From Candidatus Dormiibacterota bacterium (GTDB lineage Bacteria > Chloroflexota > Dormibacteria > Aeolococcales > Aeolococcaceae): a DNA stretch of 64,000 nt. The position numbers were made by a program, and so were the translations under genes. The stretch spans positions 17,865 to 81,864 of the forward strand of contig DASXNK010000191.1 of the NCBI GenBank assembly GCA_036495095.1. Direction: 5' to 3'. Of the stretch, positions 46,874-54,822 are shown piece by piece; positions within the stretch are counted from its first letter, which is position 1, and each line of letters opens with the position of its first letter. Under the pieces are notes generated by a model, which was not told where the DNA came from, made no database searches, and saw nothing but the letters and a program-made list of their open reading frames with translations.

Positions 46874-46925
46874 AGAGAGGCTAGCAGAAGGGCGCGCCCG
46901 GGTCAACGCTGGGGAGTGGTTCTGC
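46856..46925. repeat. Direct repeat GTGGTTCTGC, 60 bases apart
   Basis: Identical 10-mers lie at 46856-46865 and 46916-46925, exactly 60 bases apart, in the ~110-base gap between the Flp-like and universal stress protein genes. Confidence 0.4.
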
Positions 46926-46947
46926 CACGACCAACATCCAGGGGTCG

Positions 46948-47409
46948 CTACGGAGCGGGCTCGTCCTCGCGCAGCGGCTCGCGGAAGATCAGCACCTGGC
47001 AGGGGGCGTTGGCCATCACGTACGGACCGGTCTTGCCCACGTGGAACTCGCCGAAGCGCTCGCGATAGGGCATCCCCATGATCAGCAGGTCGGCGCGCCA
47101 GGCCCGGATCTCGTCGACGATCGCCGGACCCACCTCACGCGCCTGGAGGAGCTCGGTCTCCACCTTGACGTCGAGGTCGCGGCCCACCCGCTCGGCGGCG
47201 TCGAGGATCCGCTCCGCCCGCTCCATGTCCGCCTCGGGGACGGCGTCGAGGGGGAGGCTGCGCTTCACCACCAGGATGCTCACCGCGTAGACCTTGGCCC
47301 GGTTGCGGAGCGCGAACCGGCAGGCGAGACGCACCGCCTCCTCGTCGGTGGAGCTCCCGTTGACGGGCACAAGGATGCGCTTGGCGGCGAATCCGTGTGG
47401 CGACGACAT
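46948..47409 (-). CDS. Universal stress protein (UspA family)
   Basis: This 153-residue Rossmann-like protein has the N-terminal strand 'KRILVPVNGSSTDEEAVRLA' and a C-terminal region 'ADLLIMGMPYRERFGEFHVG' with a nucleotide-binding-loop-like 'HVGKTGPYVMANAPCQVLIF'. The canonical G-x2-G-x9-G-S/T pattern is altered, so ATP binding is uncertain. It is divergent from two TrkA-type genes; UspA proteins are often encoded beside potassium-transport regulators, suggesting a joint role in ion or membrane-potential homeostasis. ATG 47409 follows TAGCAT by 9 bases. Confidence 0.85.
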   Translation of the reverse strand: MSSPHGFAAKRILVPVNGSSTDEEAVRLACRFALRNRAKVYAVSILVVKRSLPLDAVPEADMERAERILDAAERVGRDLDVKVETELLQAREVGPAIVDEIRAWRADLLIMGMPYRERFGEFHVGKTGPYVMANAPCQVLIFREPLREDEPAP

Positions 47410-47418
47410 CGGCGCAGG

Positions 47419-47424
47419 ATGCTA
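47419..47424 (-). promoter_or_regulatory. -10-like element TAGCAT, leaderless start
   Basis: On the minus strand TAGCAT ends 9 bases before ATG 47409. Confidence 0.4.
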
Positions 47425-47485
47425 CCGGATGCGCCCTCGGGCCCACCCCCGCATCACCGGGGCACGGCGGCGCGCGGACGGCCCG

Positions 47486-47491
47486 TAGAAT
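47486..47491 (+). promoter_or_regulatory. -10-like element TAGAAT, leaderless start
   Basis: TAGAAT ends 7 bases before ATG 47499 of the first TrkA-type gene. It is the same hexamer as upstream of gyrB. Confidence 0.5.
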
Positions 47492-47498
47492 CGAGGTC

Positions 47499-47942
47499 AT
47501 GAGGGTCGTCATCGTGGGCTGCGGCAGGGTCGGCTCCCTGCTCGCGCTGCGACTCGCCGGCGAGGGCCACACCGTGTGCGTCATCGACGAGAAGCCGTCC
47601 GCGTTCGAGCGTCTCGGCGATGATTTCAGCGGCGAGATGGTGGTCGGCAACGGCCTCGAGGGCGCGACCCTGCGCCGCGCCGGCATTGCGAAGGCCGACT
47701 GCTTCGCCGCGGTGATGCCCGGCGACAACCGCAACCTCATGGCCGCCCAGCTCGCCCGCGAGATCTTCAAGGTCGAGCGGGTGATCACCCGCATCTACGA
47801 CCCGATCCGCGCCGCGGTGTACCGGGAGATGGGGGTCGAGACGATCTGCTCGACGGTGATCGGCGCCGGGCTCATCCACGACTACCTCGTCGACGGGGTC
47901 AACCGCGCCGACGCGGTGGCCGGCGCCGGAGGACGCACGTGA
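47499..47942 (+). CDS. TrkA-N (KTN/RCK) potassium-uptake regulator, N-domain only
   Basis: This 147-residue NAD-binding regulator has 'VVIVGCGRVGSLLALRLAGEG' at the N-terminus and an acidic strand end 'VCVIDEKPSAFERLG', with no TrkA-C domain. Pairs of such subunits gate Trk/Ktr potassium channels. The downstream gene overlaps by 4 bases (GTGA) and encodes a longer paralogue with both N and C domains, so the two may form a hetero-oligomeric ring. No TrkH/KtrB channel gene is within view. Confidence 0.88.
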   Translation: MRVVIVGCGRVGSLLALRLAGEGHTVCVIDEKPSAFERLGDDFSGEMVVGNGLEGATLRRAGIAKADCFAAVMPGDNRNLMAAQLAREIFKVERVITRIYDPIRAAVYREMGVETICSTVIGAGLIHDYLVDGVNRADAVAGAGGRT

Positions 47943-48616
47943 ACCAGCGCAACACCCCCTACGTCATCGTCATCGGCGGTGGCAAGGTGGGGTACCACCT
48001 CGCCCGTCACCTGCTCGACCGCGGCTACGAGGTGACCCTGGTCGAGAAGGACAAGGTGCGCGCCCAGTGGCTGTCGCACCAGCTCGGCTCGTGCAGCATC
48101 ATGGTCGGCGACGGCGACGAGATGGCCTTCCTCGCCACCACCGGCATCGAGCGCGCCGGCGTCGTGGTCGGCGCCACCGGCGACGACGAGGACAACCTGG
48201 TCGCCTGCCAGCTGGCGAAGCGGAAGTTCAGCGTGCCGCGCACCATCGCGCGCGTCAACGACCCCGAGAACGTCCGGCTCTTCAAGGCCCTCGGCATCGA
48301 CGTGCCGGTGTCCGCGACCGAGCTGCTGATGGGTCTCATCGAGGCCGAGCTGAGCGGCTCCGACGCGGTGAAGGGCGTGGCGGTGAAGGCCAGCGGCGCC
48401 ACCCTGGTCGACGTCGCGCTCCCCGACCTCTCCTCGCTGGTGGGCCGGCGAGTCGCCGACATCCCGCTTCCCGCGGGTGATCTGGTGGTCTGCATCGTCC
48501 GCGACGGGCGGCCGGTGGTGCCGCAGGCCGACGTCGTGATCAAGCCCAAGGACGAGCTGATCATCTATTCCACCACCCTCGACGTCGACAGCGTCCGCGA
48601 GCTGGTCACCAACTGA
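47939..48616 (+). CDS. trkA: TrkA potassium-uptake regulator (N and C domains)
   Basis: This 225-residue protein has the Rossmann start 'YVIVIGGGKVGYHLARHLLD', an NAD-binding acidic residue in 'VTLVEKDKVRAQWL', and a TrkA-C domain (about residues 145-225) with 'SLVGRRVADIPLPAGDLVVC'. It should bind NAD(H) or a nucleotide and control a Trk/Ktr potassium transporter. The GTG start overlaps the upstream TrkA-type gene. pheA begins 5 bases after its stop and is probably in the same transcript. Confidence 0.9.
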   Translation: MNQRNTPYVIVIGGGKVGYHLARHLLDRGYEVTLVEKDKVRAQWLSHQLGSCSIMVGDGDEMAFLATTGIERAGVVVGATGDDEDNLVACQLAKRKFSVPRTIARVNDPENVRLFKALGIDVPVSATELLMGLIEAELSGSDAVKGVAVKASGATLVDVALPDLSSLVGRRVADIPLPAGDLVVCIVRDGRPVVPQADVVIKPKDELIIYSTTLDVDSVRELVTN

Positions 48617-48621
48617 CCACC

Positions 48622-49443
48622 GTGCGCCGCGTCGCCTATCTCGGTCCGGAGGGGACCAACTCGCACGACGCGGCGCTCGCCCGCTATCGCGAGGGCGCGC
48701 TGCTGGTGCCCGCCGGCGACATCCCCACGGTGGTCGCCTCGGTGACCGCCGGCTGCGTGGAGGAGGCCCTGGTCCCGATCGAGAACAGCACCGAGGGCAG
48801 CGTCACCGTCACCCTCGACATGCTCATCGCCGGCGACGCGCCGCGCATCGTCGGGGAGATCGTGCTGCCGATCCGCCATCAGCTGGTGGCGCGCCCGGGC
48901 ACCGCGCTCACCGACATCGAGCGGGTGGTCTCGCTCGGCCAACCGGCGGCGCAGTGCCGCAGCTGGCTCCGCGAGAACCTCCCCGGCGCCCAGGTGTTCC
49001 CGGCGCTGAGCACGGCCGCCGCGGTGGCCTCCTGCGTCCACTCCGGCCGCCTCGCCGCCATCGGCACCGAGGCGGCGGCCCGCCTCTACGGGATGGAGGT
49101 GATCGCCGCCGACATCCAGGACTCGGTGGACAACGCCACCCGTTTCGTCATCCTCGCCCGCGACCGCCCCGAGCCCACCGGGCGCGATCGCACCTCGCTG
49201 GTCTTCGCCTTCCACGCCGACCGTCCCGGCTCGCTGGCCTCGGCGCTGCAGCCGTTCGCGGGCCGGGGGATCAACCTCACCAAGATCGAGTCACGGCCCA
49301 CCAAGGCGGCCCTGGGCGCGTACTGGTTCCTGATCGACTGCGAGGGTCACGAGGACGACTCGCCCGTGGCCGACGCCATCTCCGAGGTGCGGGCGATCAC
49401 CGTCGGAATGCGCGTGCTGGGCTCCTATCCCCGCGCCGACTGA
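48622..49443 (+). CDS. pheA: Prephenate dehydratase (PheA)
   Basis: This 273-residue enzyme converts prephenate to phenylpyruvate for phenylalanine synthesis. The N-terminal strand 'VAYLGPEGTNSHDAAL', 'VPIENSTEGSVTVTLD' and the catalytic 'DNATRFVILA' (TRF motif) are visible, followed by an ACT regulatory domain with 'GSLASALQPFAGRGINLTKI' and ESRP, the usual phenylalanine-binding region. It is a monofunctional dehydratase without a chorismate mutase domain. The GTG start follows the trkA stop by 5 bases. Confidence 0.95.
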   Translation: MRRVAYLGPEGTNSHDAALARYREGALLVPAGDIPTVVASVTAGCVEEALVPIENSTEGSVTVTLDMLIAGDAPRIVGEIVLPIRHQLVARPGTALTDIERVVSLGQPAAQCRSWLRENLPGAQVFPALSTAAAVASCVHSGRLAAIGTEAAARLYGMEVIAADIQDSVDNATRFVILARDRPEPTGRDRTSLVFAFHADRPGSLASALQPFAGRGINLTKIESRPTKAALGAYWFLIDCEGHEDDSPVADAISEVRAITVGMRVLGSYPRAD

Positions 49444-49499
49444 CTGCGCGGGCACAGCCGTATCCGCCGACCATGGCCACAAGGCGTGGGGCCGGCCGG

Positions 49500-49526
49500 C
49501 AGCCGGGGACTGGCCCCGGCCGGCTG
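49500..49526. terminator. GC-rich stem-loop between pheA and the DUF5679 gene
   Basis: CAGCCGGGG (49500-49508) faces CCCCGG and GGCTG (49514-49526) with an extra CCGG on one side, between two convergent genes. It is GC-rich with no T-run, so it is only a candidate bidirectional terminator. Confidence 0.45.
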
Positions 49527-49676
49527 TCAGGCGGCCTTGCCGATCTTGAAGATGGTGGTGCCGCACGTCGGGCAGACGCCCTTGGTGGCCGGCTTGCCGT
49601 TCTTCATGGTGATGGCCTGGGCATCCTGGATCTCCACGGATGTCTTGCACTTCAGGCAATAGCCGTTGACAGCCAT
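49527..49676 (-). CDS. DUF5679-like 49-residue zinc-ribbon protein
   Basis: This very short gene encodes 49 residues with two cysteine pairs: 'GYCLKCKTSVEI' near the start and 'GVCPTCGTTIFKIGKAA' at the end, joined by 'AITMKNGKPATKG'. The pattern is that of DUF5679, a small zinc-ribbon family seen in actinobacteria and Chloroflexota, often near basic metabolism genes. A strong GAGGAGGAG ribosome-binding site precedes the ATG. It is a free-standing gene that standard length cut-offs would drop. Function unknown; a structural zinc and RNA or protein contact is plausible. Confidence 0.8.
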   Translation of the reverse strand: MAVNGYCLKCKTSVEIQDAQAITMKNGKPATKGVCPTCGTTIFKIGKAA

Positions 49677-49787
49677 CGTCTCCTCCTCAGGGGCGACACG
49701 AATCGGGCTGGCGGCCTCGGGCCACCTTGATCGCCGGTATTCTAGGCACGAGATCGATCCTGCGTTGCCAGAGCCGTCCCGAGGCGG

Positions 49788-50669
49788 TCAGCCGCGGATG
49801 GCGCGGGCGGCGGCGAGGCGGGCCACCAGGGCCCATTTGTCGCGGCGCGTGGTCGACACCCGGCCGGCGAAGACGTCGTGCCCGCGGGCGGCGAGGCGGT
49901 CGAGGATGGCGGCGTAGGTGCGCGCCGCCACCGCGATGGGGAAGCGCGCCTCCCGGGGCAGGAGCGGCAGACCCGTCACCCCGCGGGCGTAGAGCTCGGC
50001 GGCGCGCCGGGCGACCACCGCCACCGCCAGCCGCACCCCCGGGGTGGCCCGGCGGTCGCGGAGGGCGTCGTCGTCGCAGCCGGTCAGGGCGCAGACGTCG
50101 GCGGGGAGGTAGAGGCGTCCGCGGGTGAGGTCCTCGTCGACGTCCCGGCAGACGTTGGTGAGCTGCATCGCCGACCCCAGCGCGGCGGCGGCGTCGCGGG
50201 CGGCGGCGGGGTCGCGCGCCCCCAGCAGGGCGGCCATCACCAGCCCCACCGAGCCGGCGACGTCGAAGCAGTAGCCCTCCAGCTCGGCCATGGTGGCGGG
50301 CCGGCGGTGGTCGAGGTCGGCGCGCAGCCCGCGGATGACGATGCGCAGGTCGCCGGCGTCGAGCCGGCGCCGCTCCACCACCTCGGGGAGGATCCGGCGC
50401 ACCGGGTGGGAGCCGTCGGGGGGCAGCCCCGCCGCCAGCCAGGCGTCCCAGTCGTCGAGAACGGCGCGCACCCGCTCCCGGCCCATCCCCTCCGGGGGCT
50501 CGTCGACGAGGTCGTCGAGCAGGCGGTAGTAGGCGTAGACCACGGCGACGTCCTCGCGCACCTGGCCGGGGAGGAACAGCGCCGCGAACGAGAACGAGCG
50601 GGCGTGGACCCGGATGATCCGCCGGCAGCTGCGCAGGTCGTCGCGCCGCCGCCTCCCCTCAGCGGCCAT
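49788..50669 (-). CDS. crtB: Phytoene synthase (CrtB)
   Basis: This 293-residue head-to-head prenyl synthase condenses two geranylgeranyl diphosphates to phytoene. The two Asp-rich motifs are 'LLDDLVDEP' (residues ~51-58) and 'NVCRDVDEDLTRGRLYLP', and 'GLPLLPREARFPIAVAARTY' is also typical. It is the last gene of the minus-strand crt arm, overlapping the crtI stop by 11 bases. The neighbouring desaturase and lycopene cyclase genes favour phytoene (C40) over squalene or diapophytoene. Confidence 0.92.
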   Translation of the reverse strand: MAAEGRRRRDDLRSCRRIIRVHARSFSFAALFLPGQVREDVAVVYAYYRLLDDLVDEPPEGMGRERVRAVLDDWDAWLAAGLPPDGSHPVRRILPEVVERRRLDAGDLRIVIRGLRADLDHRRPATMAELEGYCFDVAGSVGLVMAALLGARDPAAARDAAAALGSAMQLTNVCRDVDEDLTRGRLYLPADVCALTGCDDDALRDRRATPGVRLAVAVVARRAAELYARGVTGLPLLPREARFPIAVAARTYAAILDRLAARGHDVFAGRVSTTRRDKWALVARLAAARAIRG

Positions 50670-52203
50670 GCCCCGCCTCGGCGGCCACCCGCTCGGCCAC
50701 CAGGCGGGCGCCGAGGAACACCATCGGCACCCCTCCGCCGGGCTGGGTGCTGGCCCCGACGAAGTAGAGGTTGTGCAATGTGCGATGCCGGTTGGCGGGC
50801 CGGAAGATCCCCACCTGGAAGAGGTCGTGGGCGATGCCGAAGGTCGAGCCGCGGCGCAGGTTGTAGAGCTCACGCCAGTCGTCGGGGGTGACCATGCGCT
50901 CGGTGACGATGTGCGAGCGCGCGTCGGGGATGCCGAGGTGGGCGAGGCTGTCGAGCGCGTGGTCGCGCAGCCGGGCGGCGTCGCCCTCGCGCCAGCGCGG
51001 GCCGGCGTCGGTGCCGGCGCAGGGCACGAGCACGTAGACGCAGTCGTGATCCTCGGGGGCGAGGGTGGGGTCGGTGCGGGTGGGCACGTGCACGTAGAGC
51101 GCGGGGTCGTCGGGCACCCCGGGGCGGCGGAAGATGGCGTCGAAGTGCCGGTCGGGGTCGGCGGGGATGTACACGTTGTGGTGGAGCAGGTCCGGCGACA
51201 CCGCCCGCATCCCCAGGTAGAGCATCAGCGTGCTGCTGCCGTAGCGCAGCCTCTCGAGGCGGCCGTGGTCGTAGGGCGCCCGCACCGAGTCGTCGAGGAG
51301 GTTCTCGTACGCCCAGGGCAGGTCGGCGTTGCAGACGACGATGTCCGCATCCAGGTGCCCGCCGCCGGCGATCTCGACCCCGGTGGCGCGGCCGTCGCGG
51401 TGCACGATGCGGGTCACCTCGGCGCCGGTGCGCACCTCGACGCCGTCGCGCTCCAGCACCTCGAGCAGGGCGACGACGATGCGGTACATGCCGCCGCGCG
51501 GATACCAGATGCCCTCCGCCAGCTCGGTGTAGGGGAGCAGCGCATACACGGCGGGGGCGTCGCGCGGCGCCAGCCCCAGGTACATCGATTGGAAGGTGAA
51601 GGCGATCTGCAGCCGCGGGTCCTTGAAGTAGCGGGCCGCGTGGCCGCCCAGCCGGCGGAGCGCGCCGGTGTCGAGCAGGCGGGGGAGGTTGCCGGGGCTC
51701 AGGAACTGGCCCATGTGGAGGAAGTTGCGCTCCACGAAGCGCTCGCGCGAGACCCGGTACTTGTGGGCGGCGTCGCTGAGGAACCGCAGGTGGGCGTCGC
51801 CGGCCCCGGGTTCGATCGCCTCCAGGCCGTCGCGGAGCCGCTGCAGGTCGGAGGTCACGGTGAGCTGCGCGCCACCGGCGAAGGTGATGCGGTAGTTGGG
51901 GTGCATGCGCACCAGGTCGAGGTGGTCGTCGAGGTGGCGCCCGCAATCGGCGAACAGCGACTCGAGCACGTCGCGCATCAGCAGGATGGTGGGGCCGGTG
52001 TCGAAGGTGAAGCCACCCTCGGTCCAGGTGTCGCAGCGGCCACCGCAGCGCTGGTTGCGCTCCAGCACGGTGACGTCATAGTCGAGGTGGCGCAGCCGCA
52101 GCGCGGTGGCGAGGCCGCCGAGCCCGCCGCCCACGACCACCGCGCGGCGGCGTTCGCGCACCGGCGTCGCGGCGCCGCGCTCCGGGGCCAGCGTGGTGGT
52201 CAC
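50659..52203 (-). CDS. crtI: Phytoene desaturase (CrtI)
   Basis: This 514-residue FAD enzyme introduces the conjugated double bonds into phytoene to make lycopene or neurosporene. The dinucleotide-binding fold is 'AVVVGGGLGGLATALRLRHL', with 'FDTGPTILLM' typical of the family and the C-terminal 'GASTQPGGGVPMVFLGARL'. GTG 52203 overlaps the crtYd stop (GTGA), fixing the start. The number of desaturation steps, and a possible C30 diapophytoene substrate, cannot be told from sequence. Confidence 0.93.
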   Translation of the reverse strand: MTTTLAPERGAATPVRERRRAVVVGGGLGGLATALRLRHLDYDVTVLERNQRCGGRCDTWTEGGFTFDTGPTILLMRDVLESLFADCGRHLDDHLDLVRMHPNYRITFAGGAQLTVTSDLQRLRDGLEAIEPGAGDAHLRFLSDAAHKYRVSRERFVERNFLHMGQFLSPGNLPRLLDTGALRRLGGHAARYFKDPRLQIAFTFQSMYLGLAPRDAPAVYALLPYTELAEGIWYPRGGMYRIVVALLEVLERDGVEVRTGAEVTRIVHRDGRATGVEIAGGGHLDADIVVCNADLPWAYENLLDDSVRAPYDHGRLERLRYGSSTLMLYLGMRAVSPDLLHHNVYIPADPDRHFDAIFRRPGVPDDPALYVHVPTRTDPTLAPEDHDCVYVLVPCAGTDAGPRWREGDAARLRDHALDSLAHLGIPDARSHIVTERMVTPDDWRELYNLRRGSTFGIAHDLFQVGIFRPANRHRTLHNLYFVGASTQPGGGVPMVFLGARLVAERVAAEAGHGR

Positions 52204-52556
52204 CGCACCCTCCCGATCAGGCGCAGCGCGCGACGTATCGCGGGCCGCATCTCCGGCGCGTTGAAGAGGATCACGCTCTGCGCCACCATCAGGTCGGTGA
52301 GCAGGAAGAAGAGCGCCTCCTCGATGGGGACGTTGCCGAGGGAGAGACCGACGACCCGGTCGCGGTGGATCGCCCAGATGCCCTGGGAGAGCGCCACCGC
52401 GTCGCTGCCGATCAGGTAGGCGGTGGGCAGCAGCGTGCCCACCAGCAGCGGCGCCAGCCGGCGGCGCAGCGCCGCGTGTCCCGCCACCCACTGCAGGGCG
52501 ATCACCGGGAGTGCCCAGGGCAGCAGCAGCCCCAGATAGGTGAGGTGCCCCCACAT
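52200..52556 (-). CDS. crtYd: Lycopene cyclase subunit (CrtYd-like)
   Basis: This 118-residue protein has three hydrophobic segments and the lycopene-cyclase-domain pattern 'MWGHLTYLGLLLPWALPVIA', 'SQGIWAIHRDRVVGLSLGN' and 'VPIEEALFFLLTDL'. Heterodimeric cyclases CrtYc/CrtYd in actinobacteria-type clusters close the lycopene end rings (beta or epsilon). Its ATG overlaps the crtYc stop by one base, so the two halves are made together as separate polypeptides. Confidence 0.88.
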   Translation of the reverse strand: MWGHLTYLGLLLPWALPVIALQWVAGHAALRRRLAPLLVGTLLPTAYLIGSDAVALSQGIWAIHRDRVVGLSLGNVPIEEALFFLLTDLMVAQSVILFNAPEMRPAIRRALRLIGRVR

Positions 52557-52867
52557 CAGCGGCGCGCCTCCCACCGCCGCCACACCGCGGTGGTGACGAG
52601 CCCGGCGAGGACGACCTGGAGCACGTAGAAGCCGTACTCCTCCAGGGGCACGCGGAGCACGGTGCCCCCCAGCACCCGACCGGCGGGATACGTCCAGACC
52701 CGTTCGACGATCAGCACCCGGTCCCACGGCGCGGTGTACAGAATGGCCATCCCGATCACCACCGGGAGCTGCCACAGCAGCGCGCGCCGCAGCCGGCGCC
52801 GCTCCAGACCGAGCATCAGCAGGATCGGCGGGACCAGGAACAGTGCGAGAAATTCAAGGTAGGTCAC
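52556..52867 (-). CDS. crtYc: Lycopene cyclase subunit (CrtYc-like)
   Basis: This 103-residue membrane protein starts 'MTYLEFLALFLVPPILLML' (GTG start) and contains 'TYPAGRVLGGTVLRVPLEEY' and 'GFYVLQVVLAGLVTTAVW'. It is the partner half of a split lycopene cyclase. It is the first gene of the crt arm; TACCAT ends 11 bases before the GTG, and the divergent glycosyltransferase gene starts only 41 bases away, so the two arms share one small promoter region. Confidence 0.85.
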   Translation of the reverse strand: MTYLEFLALFLVPPILLMLGLERRRLRRALLWQLPVVIGMAILYTAPWDRVLIVERVWTYPAGRVLGGTVLRVPLEEYGFYVLQVVLAGLVTTAVWRRWEARR

Positions 52868-52878
52868 AGGGTCGTGGA

Positions 52879-52884
52879 ATGGTA
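52879..52884 (-). promoter_or_regulatory. -10-like element TACCAT of the crt arm
   Basis: On the minus strand TACCAT ends 11 bases before GTG 52867. The 41-base divergent region between the two carotenoid arms contains it. Confidence 0.35.
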
Positions 52885-52908
52885 CGTAGCCGGGGGCCAG
52901 GAGGATAC

Positions 52909-54039
52909 GTGGTCCCCGAACCCGCCCACGGCCGCCTCCGGGCGCTCCTCCCGGGCACCGTCTGCGCCGCCGCGGCGGCCGCCGCCGGGCTGCTCGCGCG
53001 CCGCCATGCGGCCGCCCTCGAGGAGGTGACTCCCGGCATCGCGGCCGGCGCCGGCGCGACCGTCGACGCGGTGGTGCCCGCCCGCGACGAGGCGGAGCGG
53101 ATCGGCGGGTGCGTCGCCGCGCTCCGCGCCCAGGGGCCGGGGGTGGGCGTGACCGTGGTCGACGACGCCTCCGCCGACGCCACCGGCGCGCGGGCCGCGG
53201 CCGCCGGGGCCGAGGTGCTCCGGCTCGAGGGGCCGCCGCCGGGCTGGCTGGGCAAGCCCCACGCCTGCGCCGCCGGCGCCGCCGCGGGAAGCGCACCGTG
53301 GCTCGCCTTCGTCGACGCCGACGTGACCCTCGCCCCCGGCGCACTCGCCGCTCTGGTGGCGGCGGCGGAGCGGCGCGGGCTCGCGGCGGTGTCGCCGCTG
53401 CTCCGCCAGCGCGGCGGCGGTGTCGCCGACTCTCTGGTGGTGCCGCTCGCCTTCTGGCAGTACACCGTGGGGCTGCCCGGGGGCGGGCAGGGGGGAGGGC
53501 GGGGCATCCTCAACGGCCAGTGCGTGGTGGTGCGCCGGGACGTCTACGAGAGCAGCGGCGGCCACGCCGACGCCGGCGTCCGCGCCAGCGTGGTCGAGGA
53601 CTCCGCCCTCGCCCGCCTGCTCGTCGGCCGCGGCGGCCGCATCGCCCTGGTGCGGGGCGAGGAGCTCGGCGAGGTCCGCATGTACCGGGATGCCGCGACC
53701 CTGAGGGCCGGGTTCGGCAGGAACGCCGCACTCTTCCTCGCCGCCGACCCCGTCCGGGGGCTGCTGGTCGCCGCCAGCGGCCTGGCGATGTCCGCCGTCC
53801 TCCCCCTCGCCGTGGGGGCGCTGCGCCCGCCGCGCCGGGTGCGCCTGCTGGGGGCGGCGCTGGCCTGGGCCCCACCGGTGGCCGCCCTGGCGCCCCGCTA
53901 CCGCGCCGCCCGGCTGCCGGCCGCGCTCGCCCTGCTCCACCCCGTCGCCGCGTCGGCGATGCAGCTGATCGCCGTCGAGTCGCTGGTGCGCGGCCTGCTC
54001 GGCCGCCCGCCCCGCTGGAAGGGACGGCGGCTGCGCTGA
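52909..54039 (+). CDS. Family-2 glycosyltransferase, probable carotenoid-tailoring enzyme
   Basis: This 376-residue GT-A enzyme has a membrane-anchoring N-terminal helix (about residues 10-28), the nucleotide-sugar core 'VDAVVPARDEAERIGGCVAA' and 'VTVVDDASAD', the D-x-D-type motif in 'LAFVDADVTLAPGA', and two to three C-terminal helices. The layout resembles carotenoid glycosyltransferases such as CrtQ of the staphyloxanthin pathway. Its divergent position beside crt genes and before an acyltransferase-like gene supports that role. GTG 52909 has AGGAGG 4 bases upstream; an ATG at 52879 is possible but less likely. Confidence 0.8.
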   Translation: MVPEPAHGRLRALLPGTVCAAAAAAAGLLARRHAAALEEVTPGIAAGAGATVDAVVPARDEAERIGGCVAALRAQGPGVGVTVVDDASADATGARAAAAGAEVLRLEGPPPGWLGKPHACAAGAAAGSAPWLAFVDADVTLAPGALAALVAAAERRGLAAVSPLLRQRGGGVADSLVVPLAFWQYTVGLPGGGQGGGRGILNGQCVVVRRDVYESSGGHADAGVRASVVEDSALARLLVGRGGRIALVRGEELGEVRMYRDAATLRAGFGRNAALFLAADPVRGLLVAASGLAMSAVLPLAVGALRPPRRVRLLGAALAWAPPVAALAPRYRAARLPAALALLHPVAASAMQLIAVESLVRGLLGRPPRWKGRRLR

Positions 54040-54042
54040 CCC

Positions 54043-54822
54043 GTGTACGCTGCCGCCGCCATCGAGAGACCGCCCACCCACCGGGTGCCGCCGCGCATCC
54101 TCCTCCGCCTCGGCCGCGCGATGCTGCGCCGGGGTGAGGTCAGCCTCGTCCACGACGTCCGCGAGCTGATCGCGTCCACCCGCCCGGCGCCGCTGCTCAC
54201 CGGCGCCGAGAACATCCCCGAGCGCGGCCCCTTCGTCGCCGTCGCCAACCACTGCCAGCGGCCCGGCCTGTGGATCGGCTTCGCCTCCTCGCTGCTCACC
54301 GCGGCGGTGGCCGACCGCCGCCCGGGGGCTCCGCCGCTGCACTGGGCGGTGGTCGGCGAGACCCGGCTGTGGGCGGGGCGCGTCGCCGTGCCCGGCACCC
54401 GCTGGGCGTACCGCGAGGTGGCCCGCTGCTACGAGATGGTCACCCTGCCGCCCGCTCCGGCGGAGGTGGCGGGACGGGCCGGGGCGCTCCGCCGCCTCGC
54501 CCGCCTGGCCCTGCCCCCGCCGCGGGGCCGGGGCGAGCCGGTGGCCCTCTACCCCGAGGGCGAGCGCGGCACCGCCGTCGGGCTGGTGGATCCGCTGCCG
54601 GGCACCGGCACCCTGCTCCGGCTGCTCGCCGCCGGCGGGGTGCCCGCCCTGCCCGTCGGCTTCGCCGAGGAGGAGGGGCGGCTGCGCTGCCGGGTCGGCC
54701 GGCCCTTCCGGCCGGAGGGCGCCGGCGACGACGCCGAGGCCGCCGAGGAGGCGATGCGGCGCATCGCCGCGCTCCTCCCCGAGCGGATGCGCGGTCGCTT
54801 CCGGCTCGGGGACGGAGCCTGA
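54043..54822 (+). CDS. PlsC/CrtO-like acyltransferase with a degenerate HX4D motif
   Basis: This 259-residue lysophospholipid-acyltransferase-fold protein has block I 'VANHCQRPGLWIGF', in which the catalytic Asp of the HX4D motif is replaced by Gly. The glycerol-phosphate-binding block 'LYPEGERGT' is intact. In staphyloxanthin-type pathways CrtO esterifies the sugar of the carotenoid; the location between a glycosyltransferase and a methyltransferase fits. The loss of Asp makes activity uncertain or mechanistically different. The GTG start is 3 bases after the glycosyltransferase stop. Confidence 0.7.
   Translation: MYAAAAIERPPTHRVPPRILLRLGRAMLRRGEVSLVHDVRELIASTRPAPLLTGAENIPERGPFVAVANHCQRPGLWIGFASSLLTAAVADRRPGAPPLHWAVVGETRLWAGRVAVPGTRWAYREVARCYEMVTLPPAPAEVAGRAGALRRLARLALPPPRGRGEPVALYPEGERGTAVGLVDPLPGTGTLLRLLAAGGVPALPVGFAEEEGRLRCRVGRPFRPEGAGDDAEAAEEAMRRIAALLPERMRGRFRLGDGA

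Noticed and set aside
52200..52867. crtYc and crtYd as a single lycopene cyclase gene broken by a frameshift
   Set aside because: Each half starts and ends normally with a one-base stop/start overlap, and split heterodimeric cyclases are known.
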